A stretch of 64,000 nucleotides of DNA from Amycolatopsis albispora (GCF_003312875.1 NZ_CP015163.1:3100001-3164000); one strand, 5' to 3'; shown: positions 1 to 18,156, counted from the stretch's first letter. The notes: generated from the letters alone by a model not told the origin. Numbers and translations: made by a program.

Positions 1-359
1 GCCTTCGGCCGCCGGGCGCGGACCACGTCGGCGCCGTCGACCACCTCGGCCGCGCGCAGCAGGACCGCGCCGGGCACCCCGTCGACGCCGCACACCACGT
101 TCGCGCAGAAGTGCATTCCGTAAACGAAGTACACGTACAGGTGACCCGCCGGCCCCCACATCACGTCGTTGCGCGGGGTGCGGCCGCGGTAGCAGTGCGA
201 CGCCGGATCGTCGTGCCCGCGGTACGCCTCGACCTCGACCAGGCGCACGCGCACCGTGCCGTCGGGGCCGTCCGCCTCCAGCTCGCAGCCCAGCAGGAAG
301 GGCGCCGCGACAACCGGGTCGATGGCCAGCTCGTCCGCGGTGACCAGTCTTCCCGTCAC
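1..359 (-). CDS. DNA-3-methyladenine glycosylase (AAG/Mpg family), 3' part missing
   Basis: Base-excision repair enzyme that removes alkylated purines from DNA. The 119 visible codons carry the AAG family core: VEVEAYRG with the catalytic Glu near residue 43, then [11 protein letters not shown], and the [16 protein letters not shown] stretch that lines the base pocket. The start is a GTG whose GTGA overlaps the stop of the upstream VOC gene, so the two are translationally coupled. The gene runs off the left edge; the family is about 200 residues, so roughly 40% is missing from view. Identification rests on motif recognition and is strong. Confidence 0.88.
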   Translation of the reverse strand, partial: MTGRLVTADELAIDPVVAAPFLLGCELEADGPDGTVRVRLVEVEAYRGHDDPASHCYRGRTPRNDVMWGPAGHLYVYFVYGMHFCANVVCGVDGVPGAVLLRAAEVVDGADVVRARRPK

Positions 360-976
360 CGCAGCACCACCGTTCCCGAGACGGTGGCCAGTTCGGCGAC
401 CAGCGCGGGCTCGGCGGCCTCGGTCACCTCGAGTTCCGTGTCCAGCGCGGCGAACACCAGTCCGAGGCGTCCGGGGTCGGGGTGTTCCCCGCGCAGCGAA
501 ACCAGGCGCGTGCCGGTCGCGGCCCCGCGTGACGGGTGCGGCGTGTCACCCCAGCCGATCACGAACGGGATCAGTCCGCCCTGGTTGTCCGGCGGGAACG
601 CGAGCCGCCAGGACAGCAGCACGCCGTCGGGGCGGCGGCGCGACATCGGGACGGCGTCGCCGGGCTCGTGCCCGGCGGCGCGGGCGCGCTCCAGCGCCAG
701 GTCGAGGTCCGGGACCTGGATCGCCCAGGTCACCAGGCGGGGCGCGATGAGCTCGTCGATCCCGAACGGGCGCGGCGTGGCCGGCTCCGGCTGGTCCGGG
801 TCCGGGCCGATGACCTCGAGGAACGCGTGGTCACCGAGCGCGGCGAGGTGGTTGCGCGTGCCGAGGCCGGGATGTGGCCCGCCGGGGCTCAACGCGATTC
901 CGCGTCCGGTCAGCTCCTCGACCGTCCGGCCGAGCTCCGGTGTCGCGTAGACCAAGTGATCCAGGTGATCCAGCAC
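356..976 (-). CDS. VOC-superfamily (glyoxalase-like) protein
   Basis: A 206-residue protein opening with [14 protein letters not shown], the first beta strand and metal-site His typical of glyoxalase_3/VOC folds. It continues with [19 protein letters not shown], which fits the paired beta-alpha-beta-beta-beta modules, and a second module around residues 85-190. The substrate cannot be told from sequence; family members include lyases, dioxygenases and resistance proteins. It is co-transcribed with the glycosylase gene (4-base overlap) and faces away from the SRPBCC-DUF4166-TetR operon, sharing that operator-bearing intergenic region. Confidence 0.75.
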   Translation of the reverse strand: MLDHLDHLVYATPELGRTVEELTGRGIALSPGGPHPGLGTRNHLAALGDHAFLEVIGPDPDQPEPATPRPFGIDELIAPRLVTWAIQVPDLDLALERARAAGHEPGDAVPMSRRRPDGVLLSWRLAFPPDNQGGLIPFVIGWGDTPHPSRGAATGTRLVSLRGEHPDPGRLGLVFAALDTELEVTEAAEPALVAELATVSGTVVLR

Positions 977-1014
977 CGCTCTCCCCTCGTCCCCATCCGA
1001 TCCTAACCAGGAGG

Positions 1015-1069
1015 TGTTTTGAGCGGACGCTCAACTCGGGGTACAGTGAGTTGAGCGGTCGCTCAAAAC
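1015..1069. promoter_or_regulatory. Promoter with two mirrored TetR-type operators
   Basis: Two 16-bp palindromes, TTGAGCGGACGCTCAA (1019-1034) and TTGAGCGGTCGCTCAA (1051-1066), lie 16 bp apart. Their flanks also mirror each other, so 1015-1069 is one large inverted repeat. On the plus strand the first palindrome supplies a -35 (TTGAGC, 1019-1024) followed after exactly 17 bp by a -10 (TACAGT, 1042-1047) that sits between the operators. The shape is that of a TetR-type operator, and the only TetR gene nearby is the third gene of the operon it drives, which suggests autorepression. The weaker minus-strand promoter toward the VOC gene may be controlled too. Confidence 0.75.
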
Positions 1070-1091
1070 GTCGCGCGAACGAGGGGGTCCG

Positions 1092-1598
1092 ATGGCTCCG
1101 ATCCAGGTGGAGACGCTGATCAGGGCGGATCTCGACGTGCTGTGGCAGCACACCCAGGACCCCGTCCTGCACGCGCGCTGGGACCTGCGGTTCACCGAGA
1201 TCACCCCGCTGGCGCCGGGCCGGTTCCGCTACACCAGCCGCTTCCTCGGCGTGACGGTCACCGGCCTCGGCACGCACGCCGGAGAACGCCACCGCGCCGA
1301 CGGCGGCCGCACCTCGGCGTTGCGGTTCCGCTCGGCCGATCCCCTGTCGCTGATCCACCACGGCTCGGGGTACTGGCGGTACGCGCCGGAACCCGGCGGC
1401 GTCCGCTTCACCACCGGGTTCGACTACTCGACCCGCTGGGGCGCCCTCGGCCAGGCGGCCGACCGGGTGTTCCGGCCGGTCTTCGCCCGGCTGACCGCGC
1501 TGTCCTTCGACCGGCTCCGCCGCTGGCTCGAGACCGGCGTCGAACCCGAACACTCCAGGAGCGGACTTGACCATCTTCGAACGAGCTTTCGGTACTGA
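1092..1598 (+). CDS. SRPBCC (START-like) family protein
   Basis: A 168-residue protein with the SRPBCC layout: an N-terminal strand (VETLIRADLDVLWQHTQDP), a WDLRFTEI loop, a long sheet, and a C-terminal amphipathic helix (FARLTALSFDRLRRWLETG). Such folds bind hydrophobic ligands in a deep cavity; no catalytic role can be read here. It is the first gene of a three-gene operon and its 3' end overlaps the next gene by 32 bases. Start ATG at 1092 lies 23 bases behind the second operator. Ligand and role unknown; co-expression with a DUF4166 protein and a TetR sensor suggests handling of a lipophilic compound. Confidence 0.7.
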   Translation: MAPIQVETLIRADLDVLWQHTQDPVLHARWDLRFTEITPLAPGRFRYTSRFLGVTVTGLGTHAGERHRADGGRTSALRFRSADPLSLIHHGSGYWRYAPEPGGVRFTTGFDYSTRWGALGQAADRVFRPVFARLTALSFDRLRRWLETGVEPEHSRSGLDHLRTSFRY

Positions 1599-2231
1599 CT
1601 TCGCCCGCCTGCACCCGCGCGTACGGCAGCGGCTCAGCCTCGGCACGGCCAGCGGCATCGGCATGGTCGGCCGCGGCGTGATGGACCGGATCTGGCGAGG
1701 GCCGAGCTACACCACGCCGTTCCTGCGCCTGGGCACCACCCGCCACATCCTGTTTCCCGAACAGGGCGAGAACGTGCCGTTCACCATCGAGAACCACCCG
1801 TACACCGACTCGTTCGGGCGCGAGACGGTCTCCTTCGTGCGCACCTTCGAACTCCCGGGGAAGCGCCGCCGGTTCGACGCGCAGATGGTGTTCGACGCGG
1901 CCACCGGCCGGATCGTCGACTACCTCGGCACGCACCAGCACGTGGCCGCCGAACTGCGGGTGAGCGTGCGCGAGGACGGCGGCTTCCGGATCAGCTCCGG
2001 CGAGTTCCGGCTGCGCGAAGGTCCACTGCGGACGGTCCTGCCGCGGCGGATCTGCGGCACCGCCACCGTGGACGAGTGGTTCGACGAGGAACTCGGGCAG
2101 TTCCGCGTCGAGGTGGTGGTGGCCAATCCGCGGTTCGGCCCGGTGTTCGGCTACCACGGCCGGTTCACCGCGACCTTCGTCGAACAGGGGGCGGGCGGCG
2201 CGGTGAAACCACTGCGCGAGAAGGTGTTGTG

Positions 2232-2235
<4 letters not shown>
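1567..2235 (+). CDS. DUF4166-family protein
   Basis: A 222-residue protein resembling the DUF4166 family (MTIFERAFGTDFARLHPRVRQRLS start and a VFGYHGRFTATFV end), found alone or fused to saccharopine-dehydrogenase-like or SDR proteins. It has no obvious signal peptide or membrane segment. The start is TTG at 1567, preceded by AGGAG with 6-base spacing inside the upstream gene, so translation is coupled. No enzymatic activity is established for the domain. It sits between the SRPBCC gene and the TetR gene and shares their promoter. Confidence 0.7.
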
Positions 2236-6958
<4,723 letters not shown>

Positions 6959-6962
<4 letters not shown>

Positions 6963-7875
6963 CCCGGCTCTCCCTCCGGCAGTACCATGGTGCCGATCCC
7001 CTGGCTGGTGAACACTTCCAGCAGCACCGAGTGCGCGAGGCGGCCGTCGATCACGTGCGCGCGGCGGACCCCGCCGCGGATCGCGCGCACGCAGGCCTCC
7101 ATCTTCGGGATCATGCCGCTGGCCAGCCCGGGCAGCAGCTGCTCCAGCCGGTCCACCCGGATCCGGTCCACCAGCGAGGACCGGTCGGGCCAGTTCGCGT
7201 AGAGCCCCTCGACGTCGGTGAGCACCACGAGCTTCTCGGCGCCGAGCGCGGCGGCGAGCGCCCCCGCCGCGGTGTCGGCGTTGACGTTGTGCACCACGCC
7301 GTCGACGTCCGGGGCGACCGTGGAGACCACCGGGATGCGGCCCGCGTTCACGATGTCGAGCACCGCGTCCGGGTTGACCGAGGCCACCTCGCCGACCAGG
7401 CCGATGTCCACCGCCTCGCCGTTCACCGTGGCCTGCTTGCGTTCCGCGGTGAACAGCCGCGCGTCCTCACCGGAGATGCCGACCGCGTACGGGCCGTGCG
7501 CGTTGATCAGCCCGACCAGCTCGCGGCTGACCTGGCCGACCAGCACCATGCGCACGATGTCCATGGTCTCCGGGGTGGTCACCCGCAGGCCGCCCTTGAA
7601 CTCGCCCTCGATGCCGAGGCGGGCGAGCATCGCGCTGATCTGCGGCCCGCCGCCGTGCACCACCACCGGGCGCAGCCCGGCCAGCCGCAGGAACACCATG
7701 TCCTCGGCGAAGGCGCGCTTGAGCTCGTCGTCGATCATCGCGTTGCCGCCGTACTTGACCACGACGGTGGCCCCGTGGAAGCGCTGCAGCCACGGCAGGG
7801 CCTCGACCAGCACGCCCGCCTTCTCGGCGGCGGTGGCCAGCCGCTCGTCGGCGCTGATCACCGATTCGGACGGGG

Positions 7876-7879
<4 letters not shown>
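6959..7879 (-). CDS. argB: Acetylglutamate kinase
   Basis: Phosphorylates N-acetylglutamate, the second step toward ornithine and usually the arginine-inhibited one. The 306-residue amino-acid-kinase-fold protein carries [10 protein letters not shown] near residue 39 (ATP phosphate contact), the HGGGPQI substrate loop, and GLYANWPD with GMIPKMEAC toward the C-terminus. An N-terminal helix before the VVKYGG strand, present here, is typical of arginine-sensitive hexameric enzymes. ATG 7879 overlaps the argJ stop by four bases. Confidence 0.97.
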
Positions 7880-10749
<2,870 letters not shown>

Positions 10750-11220
10750 TCAGGGGCTCATCGCGGTCACCTCTCGCCGGCTTGGCGGGTCCGGTAGGTA
10801 GGCGCCCGGGTTCTCCGGGTCGCAGCCCACCCTGGGCAGGCGTGCCCGGATGCTGCCCGGGCTTCGGCCGAAGGCCTCGGCGATGGTTTCGACCGGCTCG
10901 CCCGCCATCCACCGGCGTTCGAGGGCGGCATCCAGCGTCGGCGACCAGGGCTGGCCCTGTTGCGCCGGCCGCGGCCCCGATCTTCGCGGGCCGGTGCGGC
11001 CGAGCGCGCCCGCCGAGCGCAGCGCTCTCGAGAGCACGGTGGCCAGCGTGGCCGCGGCCGCGGCGTCGAGGTCGAGGCGGCCGTCCGCGACGGGCTCGCC
11101 CTGCGGCCCGGCGGCGTGCACGTCCACCACCAGGCGCGCTTCCGGCAGGGAAGCGGCCTCGACCGTGTAGGTAGCGGTTTCGGTCCGGATCTGGGTCCGG
11201 TGCTGTTCGGAAACTGTCAT
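10750..11220 (-). CDS. Uncharacterised protein with C-terminal HTH-like segment
   Basis: A 156-residue protein of unknown function. The N-terminal half (TYTVEAASLPEARLVVDVHA...) looks like a small beta-rich domain. The C-terminal half contains WSPTLDAALERRWMAGEP, then IAEAFGRSPGSIRARLPRVG, which fits a helix-turn-helix of the kind found in small DNA-binding proteins. The ATG at 11220 lacks a strong ribosome site. Divergently oriented from the AlkD-like gene. No partner or target can be named. Confidence 0.6.
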   Translation of the reverse strand: MTVSEQHRTQIRTETATYTVEAASLPEARLVVDVHAAGPQGEPVADGRLDLDAAAAATLATVLSRALRSAGALGRTGPRRSGPRPAQQGQPWSPTLDAALERRWMAGEPVETIAEAFGRSPGSIRARLPRVGCDPENPGAYLPDPPSRREVTAMSP

Positions 11221-11349
11221 GCGCCGGACGCTAGCCACGGGGTCCGACAGTTTGCGAACACCGGCGGTGATCGGGTGGTCGCGCAGGGCGGTGGCGGGAA
11301 ACTGTCGGGTGGGGTGCTTATGGTGGGCGGCCGAGGGGAAGGACGGGTG

Positions 11350-12036
11350 ATGACCGCAGAACTGGTGGCGGCCGCGCGGGCCGGGCTGGCGGAGCTGGCC
11401 GACGCCGGGAAGGCACCGCAGATGCAGCGGTACATGAAGTCGGCGATGCCGTTCCGCGGGGTGCCCGCCCCGGCCAGGCGCAAGCTGGCGAACCGGCTGT
11501 TCCGCGCGTACCCACTGGCCGACGTCGCGGAGTTCACCGCGGTCACCCGCCAACTGTGGCGCGAGGCCGGCTACCGCGAGGAGCGGTACCTGGCGATCGA
11601 CCTGACCGGGCACGGCGCCTACCGCGGCTGGCAGTCGCCCGGCCTGCTCGAGCTGTACGAGGAGCTGATCGTCACCGGAGCCTGGTGGGACTACGTGGAC
11701 GAGGTGGCCATCCGCCGGATCGGCCCGCTGCTGCGGACCGATCCCGGCGTGCTGAAGCCGGTCCTGCTCGACTGGGCCGCCGACGAGGACCACTGGCGCC
11801 GCCGCACCGCGATCATCTGCCAGATCGGGGCGAAGTCCGCGACCGACACCGGGCTGCTCACCCAGGCCATCGAGGCCAGCATCGGCGAGCCGGACTTCTT
11901 CCTGCGCAAGGCGATCGGCTGGGCCCTGCGGGAACTGGCGAAGACCGACCCGGACTGGGTGCTGGCCTTCGCCGAGAACCACGGCGACCTCTCCCCGCTG
12001 TCACGAAGGGAGGCACTGAAGAACCTGAAAAACTGA
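11350..12036 (+). CDS. DNA alkylation repair protein, AlkD-like HEAT-repeat glycosylase
   Basis: A 228-residue all-helical protein resembling AlkD: MKSAMPFRGVPAPARRKLAN near the N-terminus, then paired helices including VTGAWWDYVDEVA, DEDHWRRRTAIICQ and FFLRKAIGWALRELAKTDP, which match the conserved HEAT-like repeats that cup alkylated DNA. AlkD enzymes excise positively charged N3/N7-alkyl purines without base flipping. The ATG at 11350 follows GGGGAAGGA; an upstream in-frame ATG at 11320 is possible but has no such site. It ends two bases from the convergent pheT stop. Confidence 0.85.
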   Translation: MTAELVAAARAGLAELADAGKAPQMQRYMKSAMPFRGVPAPARRKLANRLFRAYPLADVAEFTAVTRQLWREAGYREERYLAIDLTGHGAYRGWQSPGLLELYEELIVTGAWWDYVDEVAIRRIGPLLRTDPGVLKPVLLDWAADEDHWRRRTAIICQIGAKSATDTGLLTQAIEASIGEPDFFLRKAIGWALRELAKTDPDWVLAFAENHGDLSPLSRREALKNLKN

Positions 12037-12037
12037 A

Positions 12038-14562
12038 TCAGGCGCGCAGGGTGGCCCCGAAGCGTTCGGCGGCCGCCGCGACCGCGGCGTCACGGGCGGC
12101 GGTGGCCTCCTCGACCTTGAGCGTGCGGTCCGGCGCGCGGAACCGCAGCTTGTAGGCGAGGGAGCGCTTGCCGGCACCGACCTGCTCGCCGGTGTAGGTG
12201 TCGAACAGCGAGACATCCTCGATCAGTTCGCCACCACCACGGCGCAGGGTCTCGGCCAGTTCGGCCGCGGGCACCGAGCTGTCGGCGACCAGTGCCACGT
12301 CCAGCAGCACGGGCGGGTACGGCGACACCGCGGGCGCCGGGCGGCGTTCCAGCAGCGGGATCGCGTCGAGGTCGAGCTCCATGGCCACGGTGCGCTTGGG
12401 CAGGCCGAGGGCTTCGACCACCTTCGGGTGCAGCTCACCGGCGTGCCCGACCGGCCAGTCGCCGACCAAAAGCCGGGCGCAGCGGCCGGGGTGCCACGGC
12501 AGCAGGTCCGCCGAGCGCACCTCCAGCTCGACACCGGCCGCGGCGGCGACGGTGCGGGCCGCCTGCACGGCGTCCGCCCACGAGGCTTGCTGGCCCTCGC
12601 CCCACCAGCCGGGGCGCTCGCGGTGACCGGTCAGCACCACGGCGACGTGCACCGGCTGCGCGGGCACGGCGGCCTCCAGCGCGGCCAGCTCCTCGTCGGC
12701 GGGACGCGCCGAGACACCGAGCCGCGGCATGGCGGCCGGCTTCTCGGCGGGCAGCACGACCTGGCCGATCTGGTACAGGGTGACGTCGCGGAAGCCGCGG
12801 GAAACGTTGCGCTGCAACGTTTCCAGCAGGCCGGGCAGCAGCGAGGTGGCCAGCTCGTCCTTTTCGGACTCCAGCGGGTTGAGCACCTTCACCGCGCGGC
12901 GGCGCACGTCGTCCTCGGGCAGCCCGAAGGCGTCCCAAGTGGACTTCGCGACGAACGGGAAGGGCAGCACCTCGACGTAACCCGCCGCGGCGAGCGAACG
13001 CGAAACCGTGCGGCGACGGCGCTGCGCCTCGGTCAGCCCGGCACCGGCCGGCGCGGTCGGCAGCTCGGACGGGATGCTGTCGTAGCCCTCGAGCCGGAGC
13101 ACCTCCTCGACCAGGTCGGCGGGCTGCACCAGGTCACCGCGCCAGCTCGGCGGCACGGCGGTGACCAGCGCGGTGCCGTCGTCGGAGGTGGCGATGCCGA
13201 CCTTGCAGCCGATCTGGCTCAGCCGCCGCGCGGTGACGCCGCGGTCGTAGCGCACGCCGGCCACCTTGTCGGGCAGGTTGATCGGCATGGTGATCTCGGC
13301 GACCGGCTTCAGCTGACCGGCGTCGGTGCGGCCCGGCTGGATGCGGCCGTCGCCGTACTGGCGCAGCAGCCGCGCCGCCAGCTCCACCGCCACCGGCGGC
13401 AGCTGCGGGTCGGTGAACCGCTCGAACCGCTTCGCGGCCTCGGAGAACAGCTTGTGCCGCCGCGCGGTCCGGCTGATCGACGGCGGATCCCAGTGCGCGG
13501 CTTCGAGCAGCACGTCGGTGCTTTCCGGGGTGATCTCGGTGCTGGCGCCACCCATGGTGCCCGCCAGCGAGATCACGCCGGAGTCGTCGGCGATGACGAT
13601 GTCGTCGGAGTCGAGCTCGCGCTCCGCGTCGTCCAGCGTGGTCAGCTTCTCGCCCGGCTTCGCCCGGCGGACGACCAGCTCACCCTGGATCGCGGTGGTG
13701 TCGAAGGCGTGCAGCGGGTGGCCCAGCTCCAGCATGACGTAGTTCGTCACGTCCACGGCCAGCGAGATCGACCGCATGCCGGCCAGCATCAGGCGGCGGC
13801 GCATCCACCACGGCGTCGGCGCGGAGGCGTCCAGCCCGGTGACCCGGCGCAGCACGAACCGCGGGCAGCAGCCTTCGGGGTCCTCGATGCGGACCGGCCA
13901 GGCCTCGCCCTCGGCACCGGGGATCTCGCTCAGCCCGGGGTCGCCGAACGGCGCGTCGAAGGCGTTCGACAGCTCGCGGGCCAGGCCGCGGATGGACAGC
14001 GCGTAACCGCGGTCGGGGGTCGGCGCCAGCTCCAGCACGGTGTCGGAGAGGCCGATCACCTCGGCGGCGTCGTCACCGGGGCCCGCGGTGCCCGGCGGCA
14101 GCACCAGGATGCCGCTGTGGTCGTCACCGAGGCCCAGTTCACGCGCCGAGCAGATCATGCCGTCGCTGGTCCGGCCGTAGGTCTTGCGCGAGCCGATGGC
14201 GAAGCCGCCGGGCAGCACCGCGCCCGGCAGCGCCACCACCACGAGGTCGCCCTCGTTGAAGTTCGAGGCGCCGCAGATGATGCCGCGCGTCTTGATCGCC
14301 GACGGGTCCGGCTCCTCGCCGGTGTCCTCGGGCGCGTGCTCCTCGCCCACCTCGACCCGGCAGAACCGGATCGGCTTCTTGAACTCGGTGAGCTCTTCGA
14401 TCTCGACCACGCGGCCGATCACCAGCGGACCGGTGACCGCGTCGAGCGGGTGCACGGCGTCGACCTCGATGCCGATCCGGACGAAGGCGTCGACCAGCTC
14501 CTGCGGCCCGACGCCCTCACCGAGTTCGAGGTGCTCGGTCAGCCAGCTGACGGGAACTCGCA

Positions 14563-14563
<1 letters not shown>
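12038..14563 (-). CDS. pheT: Phenylalanine-tRNA ligase beta subunit
   Basis: Large subunit of the heterotetrameric enzyme that charges tRNA-Phe. The 841-residue chain starts VRVPVSWLTEHLEL and shows the tRNA-binding OB-fold (about residues 40-160), the B3/B4 editing domain (CCPRFVLRRVTGL, then DVTNYVMLELGHPLHAFD), the B5 domain with the YDSIPSELP region, and a C-terminal anticodon-binding ferredoxin-like domain (SPYPPVLLDVALV...ERFGATLRA). The GTG start at 14563 shares one base with the pheS stop and is preceded by GGAGG. Length is normal. Confidence 0.97.
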
Positions 14564-15678
<1,115 letters not shown>

Positions 15679-15688
15679 TCAGCCGCAG

Positions 15689-15694
15689 AGTCTA
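15689..15694 (-). promoter_or_regulatory. Candidate -10 element for pheST
   Basis: TAGACT on the minus strand lies 58 bases upstream of the pheS ATG, in the 138-base gap after trmH. A clear -35 is not visible at 17 bases, so pheST may also be read through from trmH. Low confidence. Confidence 0.3.
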
Positions 15695-15768
15695 GGTGAC
15701 CGGCGAATCGCGCCGACGGCTAACCCCTGCTCAAAGCTGATTTCTTGAAAGATCAACAAGGCGGCTGG

Positions 15769-16587
15769 TCAGCGGTGCGCGGCGAGTGCGCTGGCGTAGA
15801 GGCACAAACCCGCGGCGGTGGCCAGGTTGAGGCTTTCGGCCTTGCCGTAGATCGGCACCCGGATGCCCCGGTCGGCGAGCGCGAGCACCTCGGCGGGCAG
15901 GCCGTGCGCCTCGTTGCCGAGCACCCACGCGGACGGCTCGGCCAGGTCGTCGGCGGAGTCCAGGCCCGCCTCGGCGTACCCGTCGGCGGCCAGTACCCGC
16001 AGGCCGGCAGCCCGGCACGCCTCGATCGCGGTGGCGACATCACGCTCGCGCGCCACCGGGAGGTGGAACAGGCTGCCGGTGGAGGCACGCACGCACTTGC
16101 CGTTGTGCGGGTCGACGGCGTCCCCGGCGAAGATCACCGCGTCCGCGCCGGCGGCGTCGGCCACCCGCAGCACGGTGCCCGCGTTGCCGGGGTCGGCGAT
16201 GCCCGCGAGCACGGCGACCAGTCGCGGCGAACCGGACAGCGCGTCGGCGAGCGGTACGTCGACCAGCTCGCAGACCGCGACAAGCCCTTGCGGTGAAACG
16301 GTTTCCGAGAGCATTTCGGCGGCACGCTGGTTGATCGAGGAGATCCGCGCACCGGATTCCGCCGCTCGGGTGACCAGTTCGGGGTGCTTGGCGGCGGCCG
16401 CTTCGGTGGCGAACAGCTCGTGCACGGTCCCGTGCGTGAGCGCCTCGCGGACCGCCTGGGCGCCCTCGGCGAGGAATCGGCCGGCCTCGGTGCGGCCGGA
16501 CCGCGAAGTGAGCCTGCGCGCAGCAACGACCCGGGGGGTCCTGTGCCCCGCCAAGGCGGGGGGACCGTCCCCGGGTCGCTGGTTCAC
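15769..16587 (-). CDS. TrmH/SpoU-family RNA 2'-O-methyltransferase
   Basis: A SPOUT-fold methyltransferase that modifies a ribose in tRNA or 23S rRNA. The substrate-binding L30e-like domain begins SRSGRTEAGRFLAEG; the SPOUT domain has the three family motifs LAGIADPGNAGTVLR, WVLGNEAHGLP and VPIYGKAESLNLATAAGLCLY, the last forming the SAM knot. Start is uncertain: GTG 16587 gives 272 residues, but a TTG at 16554 (next to AGHRTPRVVAARRL) would match the usual N-terminus better and would leave the strong hairpin at 16527-16578 mostly outside the coding part. It lies 11 bases after rplT, as in many actinobacteria. Confidence 0.88.
   Translation of the reverse strand: MNQRPGDGPPALAGHRTPRVVAARRLTSRSGRTEAGRFLAEGAQAVREALTHGTVHELFATEAAAAKHPELVTRAAESGARISSINQRAAEMLSETVSPQGLVAVCELVDVPLADALSGSPRLVAVLAGIADPGNAGTVLRVADAAGADAVIFAGDAVDPHNGKCVRASTGSLFHLPVARERDVATAIEACRAAGLRVLAADGYAEAGLDSADDLAEPSAWVLGNEAHGLPAEVLALADRGIRVPIYGKAESLNLATAAGLCLYASALAAHR
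16527..16578 (-). terminator. Very stable hairpin between rplT and the trmH coding region
   Basis: A 52-base stem-loop: CGACCCGGGG pairs with CCCCGGGTCG, GGTCC with GGACC, and CCCCGCC with GGCGGGG around a two-base loop, with small bulges (TGTG and GT). That is 22 perfect pairs. It falls between the rplT stop and the conserved start of TrmH. No T-run follows, so it is either an attenuator/processing signal or a hairpin-only terminator lowering downstream expression. Confidence 0.6.
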
Positions 16588-16598
16588 GCCGGTGGTGC

Positions 16599-16979
16599 TC
16601 AGGCCGACTTCTTCTCTTCGCCGGTGGTCACGTGCTGCTTGGCCAGCTCGGCCAGCGCCGTGAAGGCGGCGGCGTCGTTCACCGCGAGGTCCGCGAGGAT
16701 CTTGCGGTCGACCTCGACACCAGCGGCCTTGAGGCCCTGGATGAAGCGGTTGTAGGTCACGCCGTTGGCCCGGGCGGCCGCGTTGATCCGGGTGATCCAC
16801 AGCTGGCGGAAGTCACCCTTGCGGGCACGGCGGTCCCGGTAGGCGTAGTTCAGGGAGTGAAGCGTCTGCTCCTTGGCCTTGCGGTACAGCCGGGAGCGCT
16901 GACCGCGGTAACCACTGGCCAGTTCGAGAGTTGTGCGACGCTTCTTCTTGGCGTTCACCGCCCGCTTGACGCGTGCCAC
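16599..16979 (-). CDS. rplT: 50S ribosomal protein L20
   Basis: Assembly protein of the large ribosomal subunit, binding 23S rRNA. The 126-residue sequence starts [20 protein letters not shown] and contains [16 protein letters not shown] and [13 protein letters not shown], all hallmark L20 segments, with a basic N-terminal tail. It belongs to the conserved infC-rpmI-rplT order, lying 62 bases after rpmI. In other phyla L20 represses this operon by binding its mRNA; no L20 leader is recognised here. Confidence 0.98.
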   Translation of the reverse strand: MARVKRAVNAKKKRRTTLELASGYRGQRSRLYRKAKEQTLHSLNYAYRDRRARKGDFRQLWITRINAAARANGVTYNRFIQGLKAAGVEVDRKILADLAVNDAAAFTALAELAKQHVTTGEEKKSA

Positions 16980-17041
16980 GGGTCCATCCTGTCGATCTCG
17001 GGGGGCGAATCACGCCCCGGGGGTGTTCAGAGCAAGTGCGG

Positions 17042-17236
17042 TCAGCGGCCGAGGAGGCGCTTGACGCGGCTGACGTCGGCCTTGGCCAGCTCGGTGGTGC
17101 CTTCGAGGCGGCGGGTCACCTTGCTGGCCTTCTTCTCCATCAGGTGACGGCGGCCGGCCTTCTGACGGCGGATCTTGCCGGTGCCGGTGACGCGGACTCG
17201 CTTGGACGTCCCGCTGTGCGTCTTGTTCTTGGGCAT
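17042..17236 (-). CDS. rpmI: 50S ribosomal protein L35
   Basis: A 64-residue basic protein: [20 protein letters not shown] then [14 protein letters not shown], the standard L35 sequence. Two ATGs are two codons apart; the one at 17236 has GAGG at proper spacing, whereas the upstream ATG abuts that site, so 17236 is chosen and matches family starts. Middle gene of infC-rpmI-rplT. Confidence 0.98.
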   Translation of the reverse strand: MPKNKTHSGTSKRVRVTGTGKIRRQKAGRRHLMEKKASKVTRRLEGTTELAKADVSRVKRLLGR

Positions 17237-17310
17237 TTTCATCCTCTTTCGTGCGGCAGCACACCGAAATCTCGGTGTGCTGCTGACTGTGCCGGCCCGA
17301 GCGGGCGAGG

Positions 17311-17877
17311 TCAGGAATCCGCGGCTTCGGCTTCGGTTTCCTTGGCTTTCGCCTTCTGCGGCTTCACGTTCTTGTGCGGCGCCAGCACCATGATCATGTT
17401 GCGGCCGTCCTGCTTGGGCGAGGACTCCACGAAGCCGAGCTCCTGGACGTCGTCGGCCAGCTTCTGCAGCAGCCGGAAGCCGAGCTCCGGCCTGGACTGC
17501 TCCCGGCCACGGAACATGATCGTGACCTTGACCTTGTTGCCGGCTGCGAGGAAGCGGGACACGTGGCCCTTCTTCGTCTCGTAGTCGTGCTGGTCGATCT
17601 TCGGGCGCAGCTTCTGCTCTTTGATGACGGTCAGCTGCTGGTTGCGGCGCGACTCGCGGGCCTTCTGGGCGCTCTCGTACTTGAACTTCCCGAAGTCCAT
17701 GAGCTTGGCTACCGGCGGCCGTGCCTGCGGGGCGACCTCGACGAGGTCCAGGTCCGCTTCCTGGGCGAGCCGGAGTGCGTCCTCTATGCGGACGATGCCG
17801 ACCTGCTCCCCGTTGGGTCCGACCAGCCGGACCTCGGGAACGCGGATGCGCTCGTTGATGCGCGTCTCGGAGCTGAT
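17311..17877 (-). CDS. infC: Translation initiation factor IF-3, probable AUC start
   Basis: Binds the 30S subunit and monitors the start codon and initiator tRNA. The 188-residue protein starts [20 protein letters not shown], then [22 protein letters not shown] (N-domain) and the C-domain from [18 protein letters not shown] through [12 protein letters not shown]. No ATG, GTG or TTG fits the expected start. AAGGAGG stands four bases before an ATC at 17877 that begins the conserved sequence, so AUC is the likely initiator, in line with infC genes elsewhere that use AUU or AUC so that IF-3 limits its own synthesis. A short acidic C-terminal tail ([10 protein letters not shown]) is present. Confidence 0.95.
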   Translation of the reverse strand: MSSETRINERIRVPEVRLVGPNGEQVGIVRIEDALRLAQEADLDLVEVAPQARPPVAKLMDFGKFKYESAQKARESRRNQQLTVIKEQKLRPKIDQHDYETKKGHVSRFLAAGNKVKVTIMFRGREQSRPELGFRLLQKLADDVQELGFVESSPKQDGRNMIMVLAPHKNVKPQKAKAKETEAEAADS

Positions 17878-17940
17878 GGGGCCTCCTTGGTCCGAGTAAT
17901 GTTCTGCTCTGCTCGTTCGACCTGGTGCCCACATACCAAA

Positions 17941-17976
17941 GGCCCCGGCTTCCGCACTGGGTGCGGCCGCGGGGCC
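17941..17976 (-). promoter_or_regulatory. Leader hairpin upstream of infC
   Basis: On the minus strand GGCCCCG pairs with CGGGGCC, enclosing an inner stem CCGCAC/GTGCGG with a CCA loop. It lies 64 bases before the infC start and is followed by TTTGG only, so it is a weak terminator at best. A structured leader here would suit attenuation or autoregulation of the infC-rpmI-rplT operon, but it is unproven. Confidence 0.45.
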
Positions 17977-18156
17977 CTCATCCGATCGACCGCCGACACG
18001 AGGTCGGCTGCCTTCGCGACGGCCACGCCCGAGGTGGGTCGTGCCGTTTCGCGAGACCGGACCCGGCCGCCTCGAGCGGCGACGCGGGTGGGAGCGGGGC
18101 TCCACTTGCCGCCCCCGATCACTCGGGGGCTGGTCGCTCGTGGAAGGGTACCAGAC

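Noticed and set aside
17374..18156. Longer N-terminal extension of the DUF1844 protein
   Set aside because: The in-frame upstream region is antisense to infC and its leader; family members start near the GTG at 18157.
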